A DNA stretch of 5,739 bases from Chloroflexota bacterium (GTDB taxonomy: Bacteria > Chloroflexota > UBA11872). The translations under genes were made by a program, and so were the position numbers. Shown here one piece after another: positions 1 through 5,149 of the stretch (the first letter of the stretch is position 1; the number at the start of each line of letters is the position of its first letter). The notes beneath the pieces were generated by a model, which made no database searches, was not told the DNA's origin, and saw only the letters and a list, made by a program, of their open reading frames with translations. The stretch covers positions 1-5,739 of the forward strand of contig JAPPFO010000196.1 in NCBI GenBank assembly GCA_028875175.1. Direction: 5' to 3'.

Positions 1-2
1 TG

Positions 3-236
3 ACGGCCGCCAGCGTAGCACCGGCGCGATACCTACTGAAAGGGGATAATCGCGTCGAAGGAAACATCGAAGATCAGCTGGCCATTGTCGGCGATCAGGT
101 GTCGCCGGACGATGCGCACCAGCTGTCGACAATGCTGCTGCGGCACTACGCGTCGTCGGTCCATCATAGAAAGTACTACGGCGTCGATATTGTGACGTGC
201 CGCGTTGAACGACATGCCTCGGGTCAGGTGACCTAG
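3..236 (+). CDS. C-terminal fragment of an unidentified protein, cut by the left window edge
   Basis: The frame is open from the first complete codon and ends at TAG (234-236), giving 77 residues with no plausible start inside, so the N-terminus lies outside the window. By hand count the three codon positions are about 69, 42 and 68 percent GC. The low second position is a coding signature. The opposite strand in the same codon register is also open, but its product has almost no Glu or Lys and runs into Arg/Pro/Thr-rich sequence. The plus-strand product has a balanced, soluble-looking composition, with segments such as VEGNIEDQLAIVGDQVSPDD and LRHYASSVHHRKYYGVDIV. I do not recognise the family. 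It ends convergently toward the Cache-repeat gene. Confidence 0.5.
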   Translation, partial: TAASVAPARYLLKGDNRVEGNIEDQLAIVGDQVSPDDAHQLSTMLLRHYASSVHHRKYYGVDIVTCRVERHASGQVT

Positions 237-270
237 CGTCGCTGTTTGACTTCGGGCGCCGTCGGCCGGG

Positions 271-285
271 CCGGGCTGAGCCCGG
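271..285 (+). terminator. Weak hairpin after the left-edge fragment
   Basis: CCGGGC, a three-base TGA loop, then GCCCGG form a perfect 6-bp stem 34 nt after the TAG of the left-edge frame. No T-run follows, so a terminator role is only a positional guess. Confidence 0.25.
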
Positions 286-447
286 GTCCTGTGCCGGGCC
301 AGGCTGATGCATGGTCGGCCTTGACTCGGCGTAACGAGGCCGCTCTCCGCCGCGGCCGGACGGTCGGCCGTGAGGATCGGTCTCGTCGGGCCGTGTCCGC
401 CCTCGTGGCAGTGCGTGGTGGTCGTAGCACGTGAGCGCTCGCGGCGC

Positions 448-478
448 GCCGGGTCAACCCGGCCAGGCGGCTGGCCGC
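448..478. other. Overlapping inverted repeats in the convergent spacer
   Basis: GCCGGGT-CA-ACCCGGC (448-463) is a perfect 7-bp inverted repeat. It overlaps a 5-bp stem GGCCA/TGGCC (461-465 with 472-476), which in turn competes with GCGG/CCGC (467-470 with 475-478). Together with the stem at 495-530 they make a structured tail between two converging genes. The repeats are seen directly; the function is inferred. Confidence 0.4.
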
Positions 479-494
479 TGTCCCGCATGGGAGC

Positions 495-530
495 GAGCCT
501 CGCCGGTGGACTCCGCCCCCGGCGAGGCTC
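495..530 (-). terminator. Strong hairpin, probable terminator of the Cache-repeat gene
   Basis: GAGCCTCGCCGG (495-506) and CCGGCGAGGCTC (519-530) are perfect 12-bp reverse complements around a 12-nt loop. It is the best stem in the window and starts 40 nt past the leftward gene's stop. Neither side carries a T-run, so it is not a textbook intrinsic terminator. Being symmetrical, it could protect or end transcripts arriving from either side of the convergent spacer. Confidence 0.55.
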
Positions 531-570
531 TTCAGCGGCCGTTCGCTGTAGCCGAACGCCCGCCTACGCG

Positions 571-2523
571 TTACTCGTCATCAAAGTACGCCGACCCGAA
601 GATCAGCCCATCGTGCCGAATCGCCCACACGTGCGTGGCGCTGCCGGAGCCCTGGGCTGATGGCCGCAGGTTGCTGAACCACTGGCCCTCCTCGGTTACA
701 CGCGCAACCTGTTGGCCGTAGTTGTAGACCATGCCGTCCAGGCCGCGCGCCCGCACAAGCTTCACGTCCGTACCAATCCGCTGCGGGATCAGCGGGTTCA
801 CCAGGTACAGGTCGTTTGCATCGATGAGGAACAGGAATGACGCGCCGTCAAAGCTCTCCCTGCTGTTGTAGTAGGCGACCGTTGCCTCCAGGCCGTCGCG
901 CTCGTACCGATCGATCGCGGCCTGCACGTACGCCATCGTCGCGGCTGCCGGATCGTCGGCCACCGGATAGTAGCCCGAGGCGAAGATCCGCCCGTCGTGC
1001 CGAATGGCAAACGTGACCTTCGGAGCTTCCTGCAGCGTCACCGGGTGAGGCCACAGGTACTCGACCCAGACCCCTTCCTCGGTTGCTGCGGCGATCGCCT
1101 TGCCCAACTCAAACCCGTCCGACCCCACCACATCCTTGATGTCCGTGCCGATCAGCCGCGGGAAGAGCGGATGGACGAAGTAGATGTCGTTCGCATCCAT
1201 CGCAAACAGGTAGAACTGACCTTCAAACGCCGCCGTGCTGTTGTAGTAGTTCGTCATCGATTCCAGCCCGTCGCGCTCGTAACGCTCGATGGCCTGCTGC
1301 ACGTATTCCACCGTGTACTCGCGTGGATCCGCGCCAATCCAGGCCGGCGGTTCCGCGCTCGGGTCCGGCGTGTAGTAGCCCGACGCGAAGATGTGACCGT
1401 CGTGCCGAACGACCCACGCCGTCTTGGGCTCCTCGCGACCTGTCGCCGGATTCGGCCACGGGTACTCCACCCAATGCCCCTCCGGCGTGGCCTTGGCTAT
1501 TTCTTTACCGAGCTCGTATCCGTTCGATCCAACGACATCCTTGATGTCGGTTCCGATCAAGTGAGGAAAGATCGGGTGAGCCAGGTAAATGTCTTCGGGG
1601 TCCATCAGGAACAAGTACAGGTAGCCGTCAACGCTTGCATCGCTGTTGTAGTAAGCGATGGTCGCTTCCAGGCCCTCCGTCTGGTACCGCCCGATTGCGT
1701 GGCTCACGTACTCCCGGATAACGCCGGCCAGGTCCGCCCGCACCGAAAAGTGCCCGGAACTGAAGACGATGCCGTCGTGCAAAACGAAATAGCTTCGCCG
1801 CGGTTCGCGCTGACCGTTTACGGGATTCGTCTGCAAGTGGTTCAGCCAGAACCCGTCGTCCGTCACGGCGCTGACGACCCGCAAGAGCGAGTGCCCCCTC
1901 GGCAGCGTGGCGCCCACCAGGTTGCGGAAGATTGGTGCGGCCAGCAGCGTCAGGGACGATCGGTCGACCATCATCAGCGAGCGGCCGCCTTCGATACTTG
2001 CCTCGCTGTTGTAGTGCGCCGCGGTCGCGTCCAGGCCGTCCTGCTCGTACGCGGCAATGGCTGCCGACACATACGCGAGCGTCGCGGCGTCCGCCTCAGC
2101 GGTGGCCCCCACGGCAATCGATGCCGGCTCCCAGTCGAACCGATCGATGCTCAGTCGGTCCTGCAGGCCCGTAGGGCCGATGACCCACGTGCGGTATCCG
2201 TCGGTGAATCCCGTCCAATTCGTCGCCTTGTCCCACAGAAGCACGCCGCTTGAGGTCAGCTGGCGTGTCATCCCGTCGCTCGGATCGTGCTGCTCGTTGT
2301 CCACGCACTCGCCTACCGTGCTCGGGGCCATGGCCTGCAGCGCCCCGAAGCCGAGCACGAACTCGCAGTCCGCCTGGACCGCCGAGGCCCGCCCAACGGA
2401 TCCGAAAACCGTGAAGGCCAGCGCCACGAGGACCGCCAGGGCGGCCATGGCCACCTGTCGAAGGGCTGGCGGGGTTCGCACCTGCGCGAGGCCCACGGAG
2501 GCTGACCGACGAGTTGAGAACAT
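571..2523 (-). CDS. Exported protein with paired-Cys N-terminal module and four tandem Cache-like sensor domains
   Basis: The 650-aa product starts at ATG 2523. A GGAAGGG ribosome site lies 8 nt upstream, and a Sec signal peptide follows directly: basic residues, a hydrophobic stretch at about 24-41, and an A-S-A cleavage site near 48. The frame extends 17 codons further to a TTG, but that start lacks a ribosome site and would spoil the signal peptide. Residues 53 to about 130 form a module with a Cys pair (C53, C73), beginning DCEFVLGF and containing FTDGYRTW. I recall this module from Chloroflexota proteins of unknown role. Four repeats of about 115 residues follow, at about 146-259, 270-384, 403-519 and 528-647. 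The shared pattern is AI-RYE-DGLEA-YYNS, DxxDxYxxHPxxPxLIGTDIKDVxGS, EGxWVEYxWPxP, and RHDGxIFASGYY. This matches the single-Cache (sCache_2/dCache_2-like) ligand-binding fold. No later membrane segment, kinase, cyclase or methyl-accepting domain is present. It is probably a soluble or signal-anchored extracytoplasmic binding protein; the ligand is unknown. Confidence 0.85.
   Translation of the reverse strand: MFSTRRSASVGLAQVRTPPALRQVAMAALAVLVALAFTVFGSVGRASAVQADCEFVLGFGALQAMAPSTVGECVDNEQHDPSDGMTRQLTSSGVLLWDKATNWTGFTDGYRTWVIGPTGLQDRLSIDRFDWEPASIAVGATAEADAATLAYVSAAIAAYEQDGLDATAAHYNSEASIEGGRSLMMVDRSSLTLLAAPIFRNLVGATLPRGHSLLRVVSAVTDDGFWLNHLQTNPVNGQREPRRSYFVLHDGIVFSSGHFSVRADLAGVIREYVSHAIGRYQTEGLEATIAYYNSDASVDGYLYLFLMDPEDIYLAHPIFPHLIGTDIKDVVGSNGYELGKEIAKATPEGHWVEYPWPNPATGREEPKTAWVVRHDGHIFASGYYTPDPSAEPPAWIGADPREYTVEYVQQAIERYERDGLESMTNYYNSTAAFEGQFYLFAMDANDIYFVHPLFPRLIGTDIKDVVGSDGFELGKAIAAATEEGVWVEYLWPHPVTLQEAPKVTFAIRHDGRIFASGYYPVADDPAAATMAYVQAAIDRYERDGLEATVAYYNSRESFDGASFLFLIDANDLYLVNPLIPQRIGTDVKLVRARGLDGMVYNYGQQVARVTEEGQWFSNLRPSAQGSGSATHVWAIRHDGLIFGSAYFDDE
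583..2088 (-). repeat. Four tandem Cache-domain coding repeats
   Basis: In reading order the units span about 2088-1747, 1716-1372, 1317-967 and 942-583. Units 2 and 3 are closest, both with an uninterrupted LIGTDIKDVVGS and RHDGxIFASGYY. Unit 1 has lost the GTD motif (LVGATLPRGHS instead) and unit 4 keeps GTDV but diverges after it. DNA identity between units is patchy: a shared 14-mer ACATCCTTGATGTC in units 2 and 3 is surrounded by many differences. The duplication is therefore old and not a recent unstable repeat. Confidence 0.8.
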
Positions 2524-2531
2524 TCTCGAAT

Positions 2532-2538
2532 CCCTTCC
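2532..2538 (-). promoter_or_regulatory. Ribosome binding site of the Cache-repeat gene
   Basis: On the minus strand GGAAGGG sits 8 nt before ATG 2523. It decides the start in favour of this ATG over the in-frame TTG 17 codons upstream. Confidence 0.65.
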
Positions 2539-2542
2539 AGGC

Positions 2543-2578
2543 CGCTTTGCCCACGCCCTGGTACATCCCGGCAAAGCG
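2543..2578. promoter_or_regulatory. Inverted repeat in the leader of the Cache-repeat gene
   Basis: CGCTTTGCC (2543-2551) and GGCAAAGCG (2570-2578) are perfect 9-bp reverse complements with an 18-nt spacer. They lie in the 93-nt gap between the hydrolase stop and the Cache-gene start, just upstream of the ribosome site. The arrangement could be an operator or a leader-RNA hairpin. No T-run follows, so a terminator is less likely. I found no convincing promoter in the gap. Confidence 0.4.
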
Positions 2579-2616
2579 AGCGCCAGCTTACCCGAAGTGC
2601 ACTCGACATCCCCGAA

Positions 2617-3300
2617 TTACGTTGCCAGCCGCCGCCGCAATTCTTCTACCGCACCGGGCCTCGTACATGGCGCATAGTGCCCCGGCAGCACGGTCCGCAA
2701 TCCGGTATCTGCAAGCCGTCGCGTCGATGCCTCCTGCGCCGCCATGTCGGTCGAAAGGTGCCGCACATTCGGACGCAATTTGCCGAGCATGTACACCAGC
2801 GCGTCTCCCACAATCCCCACGTCGTCCCGCACCAGGCTCATGCTCCCGGGCGTATGACCGGGTGTGTGCAGCACCTGCCAGTCGCCCACCGTATCCCCTT
2901 CGTCCAGGGTCGTCGCGATCTCGGGCGCTTCCCAGCGCAGCACTTGGGGGACTGGCCGGTGATACAGCAACCGGCGCAAGCCCGGACAGTCTGAGGGATT
3001 CGACACCAGCACCGCGTCCGCCGCGTGAATCGCAATTGGCGCGTCAAGGTCTCGTGCCAGTTGCGCCGCGCTTCCCGAGTGATCGTAGTCATAGTGCGTC
3101 AGCACGATTTGATCAATGGCCGACGGGCTGACCCCGGTCTTTTGGATGGCTCGTTGAATCGCTCCCGCTACGCGGGCCACTCCGGTATCAATCAGCAGCG
3201 TTTCGGCGCCAATCGCGAGGTACGCCAGCGCGCCCCACCACCCGCCCAGGGCGAACACGCCCTCGGCAACCTCGCGCGGATAGCTACGCGGCACGATCAA
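2617..3300 (-). CDS. Metallo-beta-lactamase-fold hydrolase (glyoxalase II-like)
   Basis: The 227-aa product has the ordered metal-binding motifs of the MBL-fold superfamily. THYDYDHSGS at 68-77 gives H69, D71, D73 and H74; HTPGHTPGS at 145-153 gives H149; GDAL gives D166; and PGH near the C-terminus gives H208. The usual HxHxDH reads HxDxDH here, a variant that exists in the superfamily. There is no signal peptide, so it is probably cytoplasmic. Length fits stand-alone hydrolases acting on thioesters, lactones or similar substrates; the substrate cannot be read from sequence. The predicted start is TTG at 3300, with a GGGA element about 9 nt upstream. An in-frame GTG two codons later is the alternative, and a TGA two codons upstream of the TTG closes the frame. 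It lies 70 nt after the small lipoprotein gene and 93 nt before the Cache-repeat gene on the same strand, so cotranscription is possible. Confidence 0.85.
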   Translation of the reverse strand: MIVPRSYPREVAEGVFALGGWWGALAYLAIGAETLLIDTGVARVAGAIQRAIQKTGVSPSAIDQIVLTHYDYDHSGSAAQLARDLDAPIAIHAADAVLVSNPSDCPGLRRLLYHRPVPQVLRWEAPEIATTLDEGDTVGDWQVLHTPGHTPGSMSLVRDDVGIVGDALVYMLGKLRPNVRHLSTDMAAQEASTRRLADTGLRTVLPGHYAPCTRPGAVEELRRRLAT

Positions 3301-3337
3301 TCGCAGTCATCCCGACCACACGAAACACAGCCAGCGA

Positions 3338-3360
3338 GAACCAGCGCCTGGCTCGGCGCT
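3338..3360 (-). other. Two mutually exclusive hairpins between lipoprotein and hydrolase genes
   Basis: AGCGCC/GGCGCT (3343-3348 with 3355-3360) is a perfect 6-bp stem with a 6-nt loop, starting 10 nt after the lipoprotein stop. It shares bases with a second stem, GAACCAG/CTGGCTC (3338-3344 with 3348-3354), which has one G-U pair. Only one can form at a time. They could act as a weak terminator or mRNA-processing structure that lowers hydrolase expression relative to the lipoprotein. Confidence 0.3.
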
Positions 3361-3370
3361 TATCTCTACC

Positions 3371-3616
3371 TTACTGGTCGCAGTCCTGTCCCAGGGTGCC
3401 TTCCCAGTAGTGGTCGCCCGGCAGCAGGTTCGCGTTGCCTACGCTGCCTTCCTTGTAGCCCGTGCAGTAGAAGTCGCCGGGGTTCAGCTTGAACTCGCCG
3501 CTTCGCTTTGGCTCGCTATCGCCACACGCCGACAGCGCAAGTGCCAGCGCCAGCAGCAACCCGGCACCCGCAATTTTCCCCTCGCGCCCCGCGCGGCGAA
3601 TCGACCTCAAAATCAT
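3371..3616 (-). CDS. Small exported lipoprotein with a repeated PGD-x-Y motif
   Basis: The 81-aa product starts at ATG 3616, directly preceded by a near-ideal GGGGAGG ribosome site with 6-nt spacing. The frame stays open upstream to 3802, but that stretch is Arg/Ala-rich and runs through the predicted promoter. The N-terminus is a lipoprotein signal: basic residues (RSIRRAGREGK), a hydrophobic Leu/Ala run, and lipobox LSAC with the lipidated Cys at 31. The mature part is only about 51 residues and contains two similar units, KLNPGDFYCTG (43-53) and NLLPGDHYWEG (63-73), plus Cys51 and Cys79, which could form a disulfide. I do not recognise a named family. It is probably a membrane-anchored surface peptide. 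It is the first gene of the leftward set and has its own promoter. Confidence 0.75.
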   Translation of the reverse strand: MILRSIRRAGREGKIAGAGLLLALALALSACGDSEPKRSGEFKLNPGDFYCTGYKEGSVGNANLLPGDHYWEGTLGQDCDQ

Positions 3617-3622
3617 CCGGCG

Positions 3623-3629
3623 CCTCCCC
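3623..3629 (-). promoter_or_regulatory. Strong ribosome binding site of the small lipoprotein gene
   Basis: GGGGAGG on the minus strand, 6 nt before ATG 3616, is the best Shine-Dalgarno match I noticed in the window. It fixes the start of the 81-aa form. Confidence 0.75.
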
Positions 3630-3685
3630 GAGCGGAAACGTCCGAGGGCTGCCGCGCGCTCGCGGCGCCCGCTGTATCTCGCCTC

Positions 3686-3714
3686 ATCATGCGGCGAACC
3701 GAGGCCACGGTCAA
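3686..3714 (-). promoter_or_regulatory. Sigma70-type promoter for the small lipoprotein gene
   Basis: On the minus strand TTGACC (3714-3709) is followed after exactly 17 nt by CATGAT (3691-3686). This matches the -35 consensus at 5 of 6 positions and the -10 at 4 of 6. Transcription would begin near 3679 and leave a leader of about 60 nt before ATG 3616. It could drive the lipoprotein, hydrolase and Cache genes together. I found no equally good promoter facing the rightward genes in this divergent spacer. Confidence 0.5.
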
Positions 3715-3861
3715 CCGCCGTCGCTGCTCGACCGTTCGGAATCCTTGGCAGGTGAAGCCGCGGCGGCGTCGCAGGCCGCGCGGCAGTCGCGCTCACGACC
3801 ACCGGGTCGCAGGCGCCGCGAGCTTCCGGAACCCGGATGGCGTGACGCTTCGCAGGTTAGG

Positions 3862-4464
3862 ATGACCCCGCTTCGCACGTTGGACGCCCGGTATTTCGTG
3901 CTGACCGCGACTCTTGGCGGCTTCCTCTCGAATCGACGCTGCCTCGCCACGCTGCTCGGTATCGTTCTTGTTGCGACGGCTGCCTGCGGTGGCGATTCGG
4001 CGCCCGAGGCCCAGGTCATGCCCCCGGGACCTGTCGATGCCGGACCCGGCGAAACCGTCAAGGGCGACGGCGTGAGCATCACCCTCTTCGAAGCCGGAGC
4101 CGCGCGTTCGTTTGATCGCCGTGAGCAAGCCGGTGAAGGCAAGATCTTCATCGCCGCCAGGCTCTCGATTACCAACACCGGGACCGCCGTCCCGGCCCAG
4201 GGGCCCGACGATCTGGTGCTTCAACTGCCCGATGGAAGTGTCGGTAAACCGTGGCTCGTCACCCCCGGAAGCCGCTTGCGCGATATCGGTCCGCCGGCGG
4301 GCCAGGAACTAGCCGGCTGGCGCAGTTGGGAAGTGCCGGAGGGTACCCGCGCCGCAACCCTCAGCTACCAGCCGGCCCCCGACCTGGAGATTCGCTTCGG
4401 TATTTCGCTGTCCGACGAGGTCCGCGACCGGTGGAACGTCGTCGGCGATCTTCGACACGTCTGA
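3862..4464 (+). CDS. Lipoprotein with a DUF4352-like (Ig/telokin-like) domain, paralogue of the next gene
   Basis: The 200-aa product is taken from ATG 3862, which has only a weak AGG 5 nt upstream. GTG 3898 is an alternative and gives a more usual signal-peptide length. The frame is open much further upstream (to 3508), but that part is antisense to the small lipoprotein gene and Arg/Pro-rich. The signal is NRRCLATLLGIVLVATAAC with the candidate lipid-modified Cys at 42. The lipobox is imperfect, with Thr at -3. The mature part holds PPGPVDAGPGE, then VSITLFEAGAARSF, GKIFIAARLSITNTG, and the block GWRSWEVPEGTRAATLSYQP. The order (conserved strand, 'G-x-F-x-x-x-x-x-x-x-N-x-G', then 'G-W-x-x-x-x-VP') matches extracytoplasmic DUF4352 domains, which I recall as beta-sandwiches of mostly unknown role. 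It ends with an extra VVGDLRHV tail absent from its paralogue. Confidence 0.75.
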   Translation: MTPLRTLDARYFVLTATLGGFLSNRRCLATLLGIVLVATAACGGDSAPEAQVMPPGPVDAGPGETVKGDGVSITLFEAGAARSFDRREQAGEGKIFIAARLSITNTGTAVPAQGPDDLVLQLPDGSVGKPWLVTPGSRLRDIGPPAGQELAGWRSWEVPEGTRAATLSYQPAPDLEIRFGISLSDEVRDRWNVVGDLRHV

Positions 4465-4499
4465 CGTCCGGGTCCGCCGCCCGTCGCGGGATCCAGGGA

Positions 4500-4528
4500 G
4501 TTCCTCCGGCGTCGGCGCGGCATACGAT
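4500..4528 (+). promoter_or_regulatory. Weak candidate promoter before the second DUF4352-like gene
   Basis: TACGAT (4523-4528) lies in a locally AT-richer stretch of the 118-nt gap and has a poor -35 (GTTCCT) 17 nt upstream. The gap has room for a separate promoter, but this match is weak and readthrough from the upstream paralogue is equally possible. Confidence 0.2.
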
Positions 4529-4582
4529 AAGCTGACTCTGAAACAAGGACAGCGCGCCTACCCACGCCCGAGGTTGTAGCTG

Positions 4583-5122
4583 ATGGCCCTACTCCGCATC
4601 CCTCGCCGCGCTTTGGTCGGCGTGCTGCTTGGTTTCGTTCTCGCTGCGAGCCTGGCCGCCTGCGGCGAGTCGGAAAGCGAAACGCCGGTCGCCGCTGATC
4701 CGCCCGGACCCGTTGACGCCCAGGTCGGCGACACCATTGACCGCGGCGGTGCCAACATCACCCTCACCGAGGTCGGTGCCACCCGCTCCTTCGGTAACTT
4801 CGATAACGCCGAGCCCGGGTTCATGTTCATCTCCGCCCACTTCAAGGTACAGAACAGCGGCAGTGGTTCCATCAACCTTGATCCTGAAGTCATGATCCTC
4901 GAGCTCGCTGGCGGTGGCACGGGTATCGCCCGCCAGGCCGCCCCCGCCGCTCGGCTGGCCAACGCCGGCCCCCCGCCCGGCGGCGAGGAACGTGGCTGGC
5001 GCAGCTGGGAAGTCCCCGAAGGCACCCGCGCTGCCACCATCAGCTACAAGCCCTCCGCCGACACCGAAATCCGCTTCGGCGTCATCGTCCCGACCGAAAT
5101 CAAGGAGCGCTGGCGCGTCTGA
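4583..5122 (+). CDS. Lipoprotein with a DUF4352-like domain, tandem paralogue of the preceding gene
   Basis: The 179-aa product begins at ATG 4583 with GAGG 9 nt upstream. It has a classic lipoprotein signal: MALLRIPRRA, a hydrophobic core, and lipobox SLAAC with Cys at 27, followed by an acidic Ser/Glu linker. The domain runs from about 40 to the C-terminus: PPGPVDAQVGD, NITLTEVGATRSF, GFMFISAHFKVQNSG, and GWRSWEVPEGTRAATISY at 138-155, ending EIKERWRV. It matches the preceding protein closely at the first and last blocks and poorly in the middle (about residues 92-136). This shows old tandem duplication followed by divergence. It is predicted to be anchored outside the cytoplasmic membrane. 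Its stop is 27 nt before the membrane-protein gene, suggesting cotranscription. Confidence 0.85.
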   Translation: MALLRIPRRALVGVLLGFVLAASLAACGESESETPVAADPPGPVDAQVGDTIDRGGANITLTEVGATRSFGNFDNAEPGFMFISAHFKVQNSGSGSINLDPEVMILELAGGGTGIARQAAPAARLANAGPPPGGEERGWRSWEVPEGTRAATISYKPSADTEIRFGVIVPTEIKERWRV

Positions 5123-5149
5123 TCGTCCGGCGCTCTTGACCCGTCTGCC

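Larger units (their letters stand above)
237..570. other. Convergent intergenic spacer, no gene
   Basis: These 334 nt separate the stop of the left-edge fragment from the stop of the Cache-repeat gene on the other strand. All frames here give low-complexity Arg/Pro/Ala-rich products typical of non-coding GC-rich DNA. The content I can support is a set of hairpins (271-285, 448-478, 495-530), listed separately where strong enough. The 7-mer GTCGGCC occurs three times (261, 314, 363), which is not surprising at this base composition. Confidence 0.6.

Noticed and set aside
261..369. Three copies of GTCGGCC about 50 nt apart as possible operator sites
   Set aside because: Seven-base GC-rich words recur by chance at this composition, the flanks differ, and the location is a convergent spacer with no promoter.
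33..488. 151-codon minus-strand frame over the left edge and convergent spacer
   Set aside because: Its N-terminal half is Arg/Pro/Thr-rich spacer sequence, its C-terminal half has almost no Glu or Lys, and it crosses part of the hairpin region. The plus-strand partial frame is more protein-like.
541..557. GTTCG/CGAAC 5-bp stem between the Cache-gene stop and the 12-bp hairpin
   Set aside because: Too short to separate from chance next to a far stronger stem.
997..2253. 418-codon open frame on the plus strand, antisense to the Cache-repeat gene
   Set aside because: The product is Arg/Val/His-rich with no domain, and it repeats with the Cache periodicity because it is the complement of that gene. 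The minus strand has a signal peptide, ribosome site and a recognisable fold.
2524..2574. 17-codon N-terminal extension of the Cache protein from a TTG
   Set aside because: No ribosome site is visible there, it overlaps the inverted repeat, and it would put extra residues ahead of a well-formed signal peptide. ATG 2523 has GGAAGGG at 8 nt.
3284..3310. Eight-codon ATG frame overlapping the hydrolase start (possible leader peptide)
   Set aside because: It has no ribosome site at proper spacing and such short frames are expected by chance. It may only reflect a mis-set hydrolase start.
3617..3802. 62-codon N-terminal extension of the small lipoprotein
   Set aside because: It is Arg/Ala-rich and passes through the predicted promoter. 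ATG 3616 has an ideal ribosome site and is followed immediately by a lipoprotein signal.
3508..3861. 118-codon N-terminal extension of the first DUF4352-like lipoprotein
   Set aside because: It would bury the signal peptide, is antisense to the small lipoprotein gene, and has the composition of non-coding GC-rich sequence.
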